A stretch of 25,216 bases of DNA from a virus. The stretch spans positions 1 to 25,216 of the IMG/VR virus record IMGVR_UViG_3300028610_000170. One strand, given 5' to 3'. Both the position numbers and the translations under genes were made by a program. The number at the start of each line of letters is the position of its first letter. The stretch's first letter is position 1. Of the stretch, positions 13,141 to 21,224 are shown piece after piece. The notes under the pieces are model-generated. The model was not told the origin of the DNA, searched no databases, and worked only from the letters and a program-made list of their open reading frames with translations.

Positions 13141-15147
13141 ATGGCATATAAAGGCAACGACAAGCAGTTAAGAAACATTAACGAGTCGCTTTCGGTTGAT
13201 GAAGCAACAACTGAAACGCTTGGAATCGTTGAACTTGCCGAAAACAACGAAAATGCTCCAAAGGTTGTCGTCCAGGGCAATGACGATAGACTGTCAAATG
13301 AGCGTATTCCTGTAGATAATAGCGCAACCAACGTAAAGTTGGCTGATATGGATCCTCAAACAATCAAGGGTCGTATCATTGGCTCTACTGGCGACCCACA
13401 AGATCTTACCGCATCTCAGGTGCGAAGCATTATTAATGTGGAAGATGGTGCTAATAATTACGTCCATCCTAACCATAGTGGCGACGTTGTGTCAGCGGGT
13501 GATGGAGCCACTACAATACAGCCAAACGTCGTGGATAACAGTAAGGCTGATGATATGGCTGTAAACACCATAAAGGGCCGTATAACGGCAGGAACGGGCG
13601 ACCCTGAAGACCTTACAGCAACACAAGTTCGCACGATAATTAACGTACAAGACGGGGCCAACAATTATACGCACCCTGATCATACTGGAGACGTGGCAAG
13701 TGTTGGTGATGGTGCAACAACAATTAATAATGACGTTGTTAATAATGCCAAGCTTACCAATATGGCAGAAGATACGATTAAAGGTCGTATCACAACAGGA
13801 ACGGGTGATCCAGAAGATCTTACAGCATCACAGGTAAGAACGATTATAAATGTTGCTGATGGCGCAAACAATTATGTTCACCCAGACCATAGTGGGGATA
13901 TTGTTTCTGTTGGTGATGGCGCAACCACCATACAGGATGACGTAGTTACAAATGCTAAAGCAGCGAACATGCCTGCAAACACAGTAAAGCTAAACAATAC
14001 AAACGCAGCATCAGACCCAAATGATTTATCTATGCCTGCGTCTACGATATTGGCTAGACTTTCAACAGGAGATATAATAGCAGCAAACCCAACCCAAGTA
14101 AAAGATTTACTTGATATTGAAGAAGGACCGTTGCCTATAATCGTTCTATCTTCTACAGATACATCGACAACTATAAGTCAATCTACAGCACAAATTTTAT
14201 CATGGGATGTCGAAACTGAAAAAGATAGCGCATTTACGCATGACAACTCAACAAACAATAGCAGAATAACAATTGTAGATGATGGCACTTATAAAATTCA
14301 AGCAAATATAAGAGTTGAATCGTCAGGGCAACGATTGCAGCTTGTTTCAAAGATTTTAATAAATGGCGTAGTGCAATCTCAGCCTTTTGGGTCTGCATAC
14401 ATTAGAAACGCTGGAAATGCTTCTGATTTTTGGACATGCGTAGTCAATCCACCTCCTATAAAATTAAGCGCAGGAGACTACGTTGAAGTACAGACACAAG
14501 TAGAGTCTCAAACAACAACAGCAATTACAGGAACTTTTCAAGGAACAGATTCGAGTTTTTCTGTTACTTATCTTAAAGCTTTAAAGGGTGATAAAGGCGA
14601 CGCTGGAGCAGGCTCAAATATTATAGTTCAAGAAGATGATTCAACAATAGGAACCGTAACAGATACTTTAAACTTTGAAGGGAATGTAAGCTTAACAGAT
14701 GAGGGCTCAAATAAAACAACGGTTAATGTAGATGCGAGTAAAATTGTTTTTTCAGACTATATAATTGGTGTTACATCGGACCCTAGCACTACTGCAACGT
14801 CTAGCGGTGCTGCTCCTGTTATTTCTGAAATGACAAAAACATTTACGCCAGCCAGTGCAAGCAACAAAATTGAAGTTTATTTTAGTGGAACATTTACAAA
14901 TACAAATTTTGCATCAGATGAAAATGCAAGAATAGCAATTTTTATTGATGGAACAATAGAGCCAGAAACAGAAAGAAGAACTTTTGTATATCCTGGAGAT
15001 GAATATTTTGGCAATTTGACAACTTTTTGGCAGGGATCATTAAGCGCATCATCACACACAATTACGATTAGAATGTGGGGTAGTGGTGGAACTACAGAGG
15101 CCGAGGGTGTTTTAAGAAACCTGCTTATTAGGGAAATTCAAGAATAG
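13141..15147 (+). CDS. Long tail fibre with 69-residue repeats and two jelly-roll-like domains
   Basis: 668 residues. Residues 74-280 are three exact-period (69-residue) copies opening TIKGRI and containing GDPxDLTAxQVRxIINVxDGANNYxHPxHxGD. A fourth starts at 281 but breaks down. Residues about 333-480 form a Thr/Ser-rich beta domain resembling phage C1q/TNF-like jelly rolls. A short collagen-like KGDKGDAG follows (482-489). Residues 538-668 form a second beta domain, probably the receptor-binding tip. N-terminal residues 1-70 would attach to the tail. It is the best candidate for the host-specificity fibre. It is followed by a small protein with one short gap. Confidence 0.82.
   Translation: MAYKGNDKQLRNINESLSVDEATTETLGIVELAENNENAPKVVVQGNDDRLSNERIPVDNSATNVKLADMDPQTIKGRIIGSTGDPQDLTASQVRSIINVEDGANNYVHPNHSGDVVSAGDGATTIQPNVVDNSKADDMAVNTIKGRITAGTGDPEDLTATQVRTIINVQDGANNYTHPDHTGDVASVGDGATTINNDVVNNAKLTNMAEDTIKGRITTGTGDPEDLTASQVRTIINVADGANNYVHPDHSGDIVSVGDGATTIQDDVVTNAKAANMPANTVKLNNTNAASDPNDLSMPASTILARLSTGDIIAANPTQVKDLLDIEEGPLPIIVLSSTDTSTTISQSTAQILSWDVETEKDSAFTHDNSTNNSRITIVDDGTYKIQANIRVESSGQRLQLVSKILINGVVQSQPFGSAYIRNAGNASDFWTCVVNPPPIKLSAGDYVEVQTQVESQTTTAITGTFQGTDSSFSVTYLKALKGDKGDAGAGSNIIVQEDDSTIGTVTDTLNFEGNVSLTDEGSNKTTVNVDASKIVFSDYIIGVTSDPSTTATSSGAAPVISEMTKTFTPASASNKIEVYFSGTFTNTNFASDENARIAIFIDGTIEPETERRTFVYPGDEYFGNLTTFWQGSLSASSHTITIRMWGSGGTTEAEGVLRNLLIREIQE
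13360..13980 (+). repeat. Three tandem 207-bp repeats in the fibre gene
   Basis: Copies run 13360-13566, 13567-13773 and 13774-13980, all exactly 207 bp, and a degenerate fourth begins at 13981. The encoded 69-residue units are very similar in protein, yet their codons have drifted, so the duplication is old or was kept by selection. Confidence 0.85.
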
Positions 15148-15152
15148 TTGTT

Positions 15153-15662
15153 ATGGAAAATTTAAAAACATACAGAATTGATTCTGATATAGCATCTCAA
15201 AGCTTAAATCCAGCAAAGCTAAGCAATGAGATTAATGATTCTTTATCCGTCAATGGTCTTGAAGCTATAAACACTGAAGGCAACTTTTTTCACATAATAG
15301 GAACAAGCATTGAAAACGAATCTTCATTAGATCAAGTCGTGAATGAACATGTTTCTTCAAGTCAATCAGATGATTTGCTTTCAGAGTATGTAAAATACGA
15401 AAAAGACGGAAAAAAGTATTTTAATGAAATCAGGGCAAGGCTTGTATCCGATTATCATAACGGGACCAAATCTTCATTAGATATCTATACTATTGAGGAT
15501 AAGCTTGAAAAGGTTACAGCAAGAGTTAGGCGAGGCGACTGGATGACAGCAGCTTACGAATTGTCAAATATATTGCCAGAAGATATAATAGATCAAACTC
15601 TGTATAATGACATATCCACGGGAATAGCAACATATATTGTAAATAATTATACGCAAACTTAA
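15153..15662 (+). CDS. Hypothetical fibre-associated protein
   Basis: 169 residues, soluble and helical. It has an N-terminal segment (YRIDSDIASQSLNPAKLSNEIND), an acidic Ser-rich middle and helices near 110-135 (VRRGDWMTAAYELSNILP). Placed right after the long fibre and before the membrane cassette, it may be a fibre chaperone or tail-fibre partner. No family is recognised with confidence. Confidence 0.55.
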   Translation: MENLKTYRIDSDIASQSLNPAKLSNEINDSLSVNGLEAINTEGNFFHIIGTSIENESSLDQVVNEHVSSSQSDDLLSEYVKYEKDGKKYFNEIRARLVSDYHNGTKSSLDIYTIEDKLEKVTARVRRGDWMTAAYELSNILPEDIIDQTLYNDISTGIATYIVNNYTQT

Positions 15663-15663
15663 G

Positions 15664-16110
15664 ATGATTGAAGTATTACTAACAATATTTACAGGAGGTG
15701 GCGCAGTAGGACTAGGTTCTATTTTTAAAATATTTGCTGGTTGGATGGACTCTCGAGCACACCTCAAAGAGTTAAAAGAAGCAAGAAAGGCTAGAAATGA
15801 AGAAATATTTATTAAGTCTCAAGATAATCTGTTTACTCGGACTACTCGCAGGATGCTCGCTATCATTGGAATCTCAACGCTCGCGATCGTTACAATCCAC
15901 TGCACCCTTATACCAGACCAAACAATTATCACACTTAAATCAGTTGCCAGCGGAGGAGACAAAACTCCTTGGTCGTTATTATGGGGTTTGGTTACGATAC
16001 CACCAAGTAATGATCCAGTACAAGTCACGACTGGGCATTTAGCTATAATGAACTGCGTAACCTTTGGAATGATCATAGGTTACTATTACACACCAGGAGG
16101 AAGAAAGTAA
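15664..16110 (+). CDS. Putative holin-like multi-span membrane protein
   Basis: 148 residues. The N-terminus is hydrophobic and Gly-rich (VLLTIFTGGGAVGLGSIF, 4-21). A charged helix follows (HLKELKEARKARNEE). There are then three hydrophobic stretches: 64-83 (RMLAIIGISTLAIVTIHC), about 100-112 and 121-141 (AIMNCVTFGMIIGYYYT). This is like GTA-type 3-TM holins. It may let the endolysin cross the membrane, but no endolysin is in the window. A second gene (15797-16042) is encoded inside it in another frame. The TAA overlaps the next ATG (TAATG). Confidence 0.6.
   Translation: MIEVLLTIFTGGGAVGLGSIFKIFAGWMDSRAHLKELKEARKARNEEIFIKSQDNLFTRTTRRMLAIIGISTLAIVTIHCTLIPDQTIITLKSVASGGDKTPWSLLWGLVTIPPSNDPVQVTTGHLAIMNCVTFGMIIGYYYTPGGRK
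15797..16042 (+). CDS. Nested lipoprotein, o-spanin (Rz1)-like
   Basis: 81 residues in the +1 frame of the holin-like gene, starting at its codon 45. AGAAAGG ends six bases before the ATG. The product begins MKKYLL with a hydrophobic run and an LLAGC lipobox, so Cys20 should be lipidated after signal peptidase II cleavage. The mature 62 residues (C20-I81) are soluble, Ser-rich at first. An out-of-frame nested outer-membrane lipoprotein is the lambda Rz1 arrangement, but the enclosing gene is a multi-span protein rather than an Rz-like inner-membrane spanin. A real nested gene is likely. The spanin role is inferred, and it lacks the Pro-rich character of lambda Rz1. Confidence 0.6.
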   Translation: MKKYLLSLKIICLLGLLAGCSLSLESQRSRSLQSTAPLYQTKQLSHLNQLPAEETKLLGRYYGVWLRYHQVMIQYKSRLGI

Positions 16111-16547
16111 TGCAAGGCGAATCTAGTGAAAAATTAGACTCTTTAATGGTTGAGATCGTTAAGGTTTCAGGCCTTATGAACGACGTTTCGAAAGAGGTCC
16201 ACAAGTTAAACAATAGAATGATTGGCATTGAAACTGTTTTAAATGGAATAAACGGAGTCGGAGGCGTTGTAGATGACATTAAGAATATGGGGCAGAAGCT
16301 TCATAGACACGGTAATCAAATGAATAAATTTCAAAAAGATATTAGTGTCTTAGAGAACGATCACGAGAATTTAAAAAGCGTAGTTAAAGACCATAATGAA
16401 AAGATAAAAACCCTATTCATAGAAAATAATAATAATAAAGTAAACTCTGCCGGAATTAGCGCAAAATTAGCAATGATAATAACTTTTATATCAACAATTA
16501 TGGCAGCGATAGTCGGACTCGGAATCAAATACATAGAATCGAAATGA
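16110..16547 (+). CDS. Coiled-coil protein with C-terminal membrane anchor, XhlA-like
   Basis: 145 residues. A long polar helix, about 5-110 with heptads (LDSLMVEIVKVSGLMNDV..., VLENDHENLKSVVKDH), ends in one membrane helix at 119-140 (KLAMIITFISTIMAAIVGLG). This resembles the architecture of phage XhlA-type holin partners, or of a tail-anchored inner-membrane spanin. It is translated from AGGAGG upstream of an ATG that overlaps the previous stop, and its end overlaps the nozzle start (ATGA). Placement beside a holin-like and a lipoprotein gene supports a lysis role. Confidence 0.6.
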   Translation: MQGESSEKLDSLMVEIVKVSGLMNDVSKEVHKLNNRMIGIETVLNGINGVGGVVDDIKNMGQKLHRHGNQMNKFQKDISVLENDHENLKSVVKDHNEKIKTLFIENNNNKVNSAGISAKLAMIITFISTIMAAIVGLGIKYIESK

Positions 16548-18874
16548 CTAGAAGAAGAGATAGAGCCAATTTTGACGACCCAATAACACCTTCACTAGAT
16601 ACTGGTTTTATTGGTTTTGAAACAAGACGAGATCCAGGGCTATTAGAACCTGGCGTTATGTCTTTTGCTCAAAACATAAGAATAGAAGATAGCAACGCTG
16701 AGGTTAGAGCTGGAGTCGACAGATTAACAGCTGATATCTTAGATGAGGGAGATCCTTTATTTTTACCGTTTACGCTTGCAGGGGAGAGAGCGGTAGCATC
16801 TATCACCAGAAGCGGCTCTACGGCCACTGTAACGCTTTCTGATACGCCTATAACGCCATATGCTAATGGCGATGAGGTAGAGATAAAAGGAGCCGACCAA
16901 AGCGAGTATAACGGAAGCTTTACGCTTACATTTGTATCAAGCACAGTGTTTACAATTACCGTAGCTGGAACGCCAGCAACACCAGCTACAGGAACAATAA
17001 CATCATCTCCAGTATTAGGACCACCAACAGACGGAGTATTTGCATCTACACTTTTTAGTGATGTTGATACAAATAAAGAGTATGTTGCAATGGCTACGCT
17101 GGATAAAGTTATTTTGGTAGATCCAGATAATCCTACAGATACATTAGATATTTTTTATGCTGAAGATAGTCCAGTAGAAGAGCAATTTGAGATTACTGAC
17201 AATGGAGATATGCTTCAAGTTGGTAACGGTTTATTAATTAATAGGGGTAAATTTAAAAAGGCTTTAGAATGGGATGGAAACTTATCACCGACAGAGGCAA
17301 GAAACGTTACATCGATGACTCGATCAGGAACGACCGTAACAGTGAATACGGACTTAGAGCACGAATACAGACTCGGAGATATCATAACAATAGCAGGAGC
17401 GGTAGAGACGGATTACAATGGAACACACACAATAACGAATATTGTGGACGACGACACCTATGAATTTGAAATAGCTACTACACCGACATCACCAGCGACA
17501 GGCACAATAACTAGCGCATTAAGACCTCAGTTTGAAATAAGAAAAGATACTAATTTTCCTGGGTTTCTTAGTATGCCAGATGCTGAGTTTAGCGAATATC
17601 ACCCATTTGCAAGGCTTGCAATTCCATTAAGGGTTCTAGAACAAGACCTTATAAGCATTACAAGAAGCGGAGCCGTAGCAACCGCAACAACAGCAAATAA
17701 CCATGGATTACTAAAGGGTGACAGAATTAATATTTTGGGTGCTGGCCAAACAGAATATAATGGAATATTTGAAATCACCGACACAACAGAAAAGACATTC
17801 GATTATTTAGTCGTAGGAGCTCCCGTGACGCCCGCTAGTGGGTCTAAAAAGCGCGTTCGTGTTGATGTAAGGGATCAGTTCATAGTTTCGGACATCTACG
17901 ACCACAGGACGTATGATCCGGTAAACAACCTATTTAGAATTAATAGAGGAACAGCAGACTCTTTAGTGGGACTGAAAACTTTTCAAAATGACAATTTCTT
18001 AGCTTTATATGAAAAAAGCATACATGTCATAACAGATATATCTTCTCCTAACTTAGACCAAGACGCAAGTATATATCTTATTACTGACGAGGTAGGTGTT
18101 GTTGCTAGGAAGACAGCTGAAATAATTGGCAGAAATCTTATATTCCTTTCTGAGCAAGGGGTTTATATGCTAGAGATTACTCCTGAGATTAACTTAAGAG
18201 GTCGAGAAATACCGCTAAGCGAAGACATTCAGGATGAATTTAGCAAAGAAAAGCTTAATTATAATAAGATTACAGATTCAGTTGCTACCTATTTTAACAA
18301 TAGATATTACATTGCAGTGCCTGCAGCAGGTAGCGACCGCAACAACATTGTCTTTGTTTATAACTTTATAAATAATAAGTGGGAATCAAAAGACACCTTT
18401 GGATCTGATAACTTTATCGATAATTGGGTTGTATGTAAAAAGGACGGTAAAGATCGTTTATTTGCAACATCACTAGAAGGTAGCCTTCAATTATACGAAG
18501 AGCTTGATCATGATGAGCTTGGTAGTGTTCCGACAGACACAGAAATACCTGCACAAATCATCACAAGAGAGTATAATGGTGCTGGACCAATGGGACGCAT
18601 GGAAGTCAAGAAATTCCATAGAGGTTCTTTGAATATTACCTCTAAAAACGGAGACGACATTGATGTTACTGCGATTACCAGAGATCCAGATTCTACGGTA
18701 ACTTCTGCTAATTATGCATTTACCGCAGATGAAGAGTGTTTAAAAAGATTTAGAATTAATAAAAGAGGAACAGGATGCCGAATACAAGTAGATGTCAATG
18801 CTGGACGACCAAAGATAAGGTCTTCTTCAGTAGAGCATTCCGAGACTCAAAGAGCTAATAAAACATTTGAATAA
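16544..18874 (+). CDS. Tail nozzle protein with three inserted beta modules
   Basis: 776 residues. The start (FETRRDPGLLEPGVMSFAQNIRI) and the region 440-776, with repeated strand-turn units, a KTFQNDNFLALYEKSIHVIT run and NNKWESKDTF, resemble tail tubular protein B/P22 gp10-like nozzle proteins of the short tail. Three ~70-residue Thr-rich modules interrupt it (about 82-155, 254-325, 369-436), each opening with an (I/M)TRSG motif. The modules are GC-richer than the adjacent gene. It would sit below the adaptor, closing the tail until ejection. The distance from the adaptor gene (5 kb, with fibres and membrane genes between) is unusual for the family. Confidence 0.75.
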   Translation: MTRRRDRANFDDPITPSLDTGFIGFETRRDPGLLEPGVMSFAQNIRIEDSNAEVRAGVDRLTADILDEGDPLFLPFTLAGERAVASITRSGSTATVTLSDTPITPYANGDEVEIKGADQSEYNGSFTLTFVSSTVFTITVAGTPATPATGTITSSPVLGPPTDGVFASTLFSDVDTNKEYVAMATLDKVILVDPDNPTDTLDIFYAEDSPVEEQFEITDNGDMLQVGNGLLINRGKFKKALEWDGNLSPTEARNVTSMTRSGTTVTVNTDLEHEYRLGDIITIAGAVETDYNGTHTITNIVDDDTYEFEIATTPTSPATGTITSALRPQFEIRKDTNFPGFLSMPDAEFSEYHPFARLAIPLRVLEQDLISITRSGAVATATTANNHGLLKGDRINILGAGQTEYNGIFEITDTTEKTFDYLVVGAPVTPASGSKKRVRVDVRDQFIVSDIYDHRTYDPVNNLFRINRGTADSLVGLKTFQNDNFLALYEKSIHVITDISSPNLDQDASIYLITDEVGVVARKTAEIIGRNLIFLSEQGVYMLEITPEINLRGREIPLSEDIQDEFSKEKLNYNKITDSVATYFNNRYYIAVPAAGSDRNNIVFVYNFINNKWESKDTFGSDNFIDNWVVCKKDGKDRLFATSLEGSLQLYEELDHDELGSVPTDTEIPAQIITREYNGAGPMGRMEVKKFHRGSLNITSKNGDDIDVTAITRDPDSTVTSANYAFTADEECLKRFRINKRGTGCRIQVDVNAGRPKIRSSSVEHSETQRANKTFE
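16787..17008 (+). repeat. Shared beta module, nozzle copy 1
   Basis: Residues 82-155 of the nozzle, about 46% GC over the 200 bases counted (16801-17000). SITRSGSTATVTL, NGDEVEIKGADQSEYNG and PATPATGTITS align with the other copies. Confidence 0.7.
17303..17518 (+). repeat. Shared beta module, nozzle copy 2
   Basis: Residues 254-325, 92 of 210 bases GC (44%), against about 32% in the preceding 240 bases. It contains GAVETDYNG, identical to the adaptor copy, so these two copies are the most alike. Confidence 0.72.
17648..17851 (+). repeat. Shared beta module, nozzle copy 3 (diverged)
   Basis: Residues 369-436 (SITRSGAVATATT, HGLLKGDRINILGA, TEYNGIFE, TPASGS). The most diverged copy; the closing TITS is replaced by SKKR. 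GC is about 39-42%. Confidence 0.65.
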
Positions 18875-18876
18875 TT

Positions 18877-19275
18877 ATGGGATTTACGATTACACCTGGA
18901 AGAACTTGGGTAACAGGAGAGACAGTTACTGCCGCAAAGCTTAACTCGTTTTTAACTGGTGCATTTGCTGATTCATCATCTTACCAAGAAGCTTCTGGTA
19001 CGTTCAATGCGCAGAATGGTGATTTTGTTTGGATCGGAGAGAGCGACACTGTTAACTTGCCTACAAGCCCAAATGACAACGACGAAGTTACTATTGCTCA
19101 GTTAGATGGTGATCTATCTACAACACCAGCAACAATCAACGCAGACACAATAAATATTAACTTTAACAACTTTAATCAGGTGGCTGCCGACACATCAATA
19201 AACATGAACAAGAACTTTATAGGGGCACTTAGATTTGTTTATAACAGCTCTAATAATCAATGGAAGATAGCATAA
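18877..19275 (+). CDS. Small fibre-like virion protein
   Basis: 132 residues. TPGRTWVTGETVTAAKLN (6-23) followed by strand-rich repeats with LPTSPNDNDEVTI and a final FVYNSSNNQWKI is the pattern of short phage fibre or baseplate-appended proteins, in which a conserved N-terminus leads into a beta-helical tip. It is probably a minor tail fibre or appendage. It begins two bases after the nozzle stop, with no clear Shine-Dalgarno sequence. Confidence 0.65.
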   Translation: MGFTITPGRTWVTGETVTAAKLNSFLTGAFADSSSYQEASGTFNAQNGDFVWIGESDTVNLPTSPNDNDEVTIAQLDGDLSTTPATINADTININFNNFNQVAADTSINMNKNFIGALRFVYNSSNNQWKIA

Positions 19276-19276
19276 C

Positions 19277-19588
19277 ATGGCAAACTTATCAGCACTACTA
19301 GGAGGGGGCGTAAAAAGCGTCACAAGATACACAATACCAAAGGCATCTGTTACCGAGAATAATGATTGGTCGCAGTCCTTTACAATTACTGCGGTTGCCG
19401 ATGTCAACAAGACAAGTCTTAACCTACTCACAGCGCAACATGGCAAGTGGGACGGGGCTACAAACTTTTTTGCAGGAGCCTTGCTAGGGATTAGGTTGTC
19501 TAATACAACTACAGTAGAATACATATCTACAACAAATGCAGATGGCGGAGAAACAGAAATCGCATTTGAGGTAATAGAATATAATTAA
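19277..19588 (+). CDS. Small beta-rich virion protein
   Basis: 103 residues, strand-rich with a Gly-rich N-terminus (ALLGGGVKSV), a VNKTSLNLL strand and a final VEYI...EVIEYN. It resembles ~100-residue phage structural proteins with a conserved SVxR start and a terminal VxE-aromatic strand. The ligand and function are unknown. It overlaps the sulfotransferase-like start by one base. Confidence 0.6.
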   Translation: MANLSALLGGGVKSVTRYTIPKASVTENNDWSQSFTITAVADVNKTSLNLLTAQHGKWDGATNFFAGALLGIRLSNTTTVEYISTTNADGGETEIAFEVIEYN

Positions 19589-20133
19589 TGGAACCATTTG
19601 TCATTATATCATTACCAAGGTCAATGTCAGCATGGGTTGCCAACTGGTTCACTCAAGATGGCGTTTTGTGCTATCACGAAGGTAACAGTGATTATTTCAC
19701 ACTTGGTAATTTATATATGAATAATGATAACCACAAAAAAAGGTTAGGAGATTGCAGTTCATCACTAGCCTTAATGAATTTAGACGAAATACTTTCTGAT
19801 AAATTTACTGGCAAAATAGGATATATCGAGCGCGACAAAGAAGAATGCATACAATCATATGATAAGGTTAACCCAGTAAAAGACCAGCATGACACTCGTC
19901 TTATTATTAATGTTGTTAAAGAGTGTATTGATAAAATTTTATCAAAAAAGAAACATTTTAAAATTAATTACAAAGACTTACTAAAAGAAGACAAGTTTAA
20001 ACTTTTTCATGAGTATTTAACCCCAGAGGTATTATTCTCAAGTGAAAGATATAATATGTTAAAAGATTTAGTAGTAACTCAAAAAGTAGAAGAAGTTTAT
20101 AATAGGAAGGTTAAACAATGGCAGCAGCATTAG
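19588..20133 (+). CDS. Sulfotransferase-like protein
   Basis: 181 residues, shorter than most soluble sulfotransferases (250 or more). IISLPRSMSAWVANWF (6-21) fits the 5'-phosphosulfate loop of the family (PRSxTxW), and IGYIERDKEECIQSYDK fits the 3'-phosphate motif (RDxxxxxxS). Such enzymes move a sulfuryl group from PAPS to a hydroxyl or amine. Related PRSRTAW-containing proteins occur in phage tail regions. Met13 and Ser14 differ from the more usual Arg/Gly and Thr, so binding may be altered. It could modify a virion or host glycan, or have lost activity. No signal peptide. The stop lies inside the next gene. Confidence 0.72.
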   Translation: MEPFVIISLPRSMSAWVANWFTQDGVLCYHEGNSDYFTLGNLYMNNDNHKKRLGDCSSSLALMNLDEILSDKFTGKIGYIERDKEECIQSYDKVNPVKDQHDTRLIINVVKECIDKILSKKKHFKINYKDLLKEDKFKLFHEYLTPEVLFSSERYNMLKDLVVTQKVEEVYNRKVKQWQQH

Positions 20134-21215
20134 CATTAGGCATTGGATCGTTAGCTTCTGGGCTAGGAGGTTCTTTTTTATCCTCAAGAGCACAAAGAAA
20201 TGCAGGCCGCGAGGCAGCACGAAGGCTAGCATCAACAGCATCACCTGAAGAAATCGCACAAAGATCTGTCAATGTAAGACGATTTGAGGCTTTTCCAAGG
20301 ATCTTAGAAACAAGAAGAGATTTTGATAATCAATTTTTAGCAGCAGATTTAGCTCAATTAGAACGTGCTGATTCTGCGAGAAGGCGTATACTTGAAGATG
20401 ATGTAATACCAAGTATATCCAGACAGCGCAGAGCTTTATTTGGTAGAGATGTTAATGACTTTAACCAAATACTAAATCAACAGGGAGCTGGTTTTAGACA
20501 AGGATTGTTAGCATTATCTCCATCACTAGGCATTGCTGAAGAGGGACTTCAAAGAGATGAAGGATTATTAAGCACTTTAAGAGGTCAAGCTGAAGCAGAC
20601 TTAGCACTTGGTTCTGACTTATCACAAGAGGATATTAGGGCTATTGAGCAGCAAACAGCATCAGCAGTAGGTAGACGAGGCAGAGGCGCGGGAGCATTTT
20701 CAGTTGGACAGCTCGCATTAGCTAGACAAGGCGCAAGAGATGCAAGGGAGGCACAAAGAAGGAACTTTGCAGCTAATATATTTGGATTAGGTGGAGAAGC
20801 ACAAAGAAGAAGACTTGCTCAATCTCAACAATTTACAAGTCCATTTTTAAATTTATTATCACAATCACAACAAGCTAATAGAAACCTTGTAGGTAGTCCA
20901 GGTCAACAGCTTGGACAATCAAGAGCTATCGCATTACAAGCGACTCCTGACATACCTGCTATAGATCCTAGTATATTACAGCTAGAATCGCTTAGACTAG
21001 GCCAGGGTGCTACGGCAGCAAACTTAGGTCAGCAAGCAAACCTAGCGGCAGCTAATACCCTTGCTGGAGGCTTTGCGGGTGCATCAGCATTTGGTGGAAA
21101 CCTAGCAGCTCAGTTAATTTCTCAAAACAACACACAACCAGTAACCATCCCATCGGGAGGCGGTGGATTCGGTGCCTTAGCTGGAGGCATTCCATCTGGA
21201 GGACTATCTATATAA
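20118..21215 (+). CDS. Internal/ejection protein with N-terminal glycine-rich membrane segment
   Basis: 365 residues. Residues 2-22 (AAALALGIGSLASGLGGSFLS) form a glycine-zipper hydrophobic helix. The middle is Arg/Gln/Ala-rich and helical. The end is Gly-rich (SGGGGFGALAGGIPSGG). A membrane-penetrating helix in a P22 gp7/16/20- or T7 gp14-like internal protein fits the position after the tail genes. AGGAAGG (20104-20110) seven bases upstream decides the start despite the 16-base overlap with the previous gene. The exact family is not recognised. Confidence 0.7.
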   Translation: MAAALALGIGSLASGLGGSFLSSRAQRNAGREAARRLASTASPEEIAQRSVNVRRFEAFPRILETRRDFDNQFLAADLAQLERADSARRRILEDDVIPSISRQRRALFGRDVNDFNQILNQQGAGFRQGLLALSPSLGIAEEGLQRDEGLLSTLRGQAEADLALGSDLSQEDIRAIEQQTASAVGRRGRGAGAFSVGQLALARQGARDAREAQRRNFAANIFGLGGEAQRRRLAQSQQFTSPFLNLLSQSQQANRNLVGSPGQQLGQSRAIALQATPDIPAIDPSILQLESLRLGQGATAANLGQQANLAAANTLAGGFAGASAFGGNLAAQLISQNNTQPVTIPSGGGGFGALAGGIPSGGLSI

Positions 21216-21224
21216 GGAGGTATC

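Noticed and set aside
13134-13871. Several short frames on both strands across the fibre repeats
   Set aside because: They recur only because the repeats recur; no ribosome sites and no independent context.
16669-17784. Short reverse and alternate forward frames over the nozzle modules
   Set aside because: Low-complexity Thr/Ala codons give open shadow frames; the nozzle frame is continuous.
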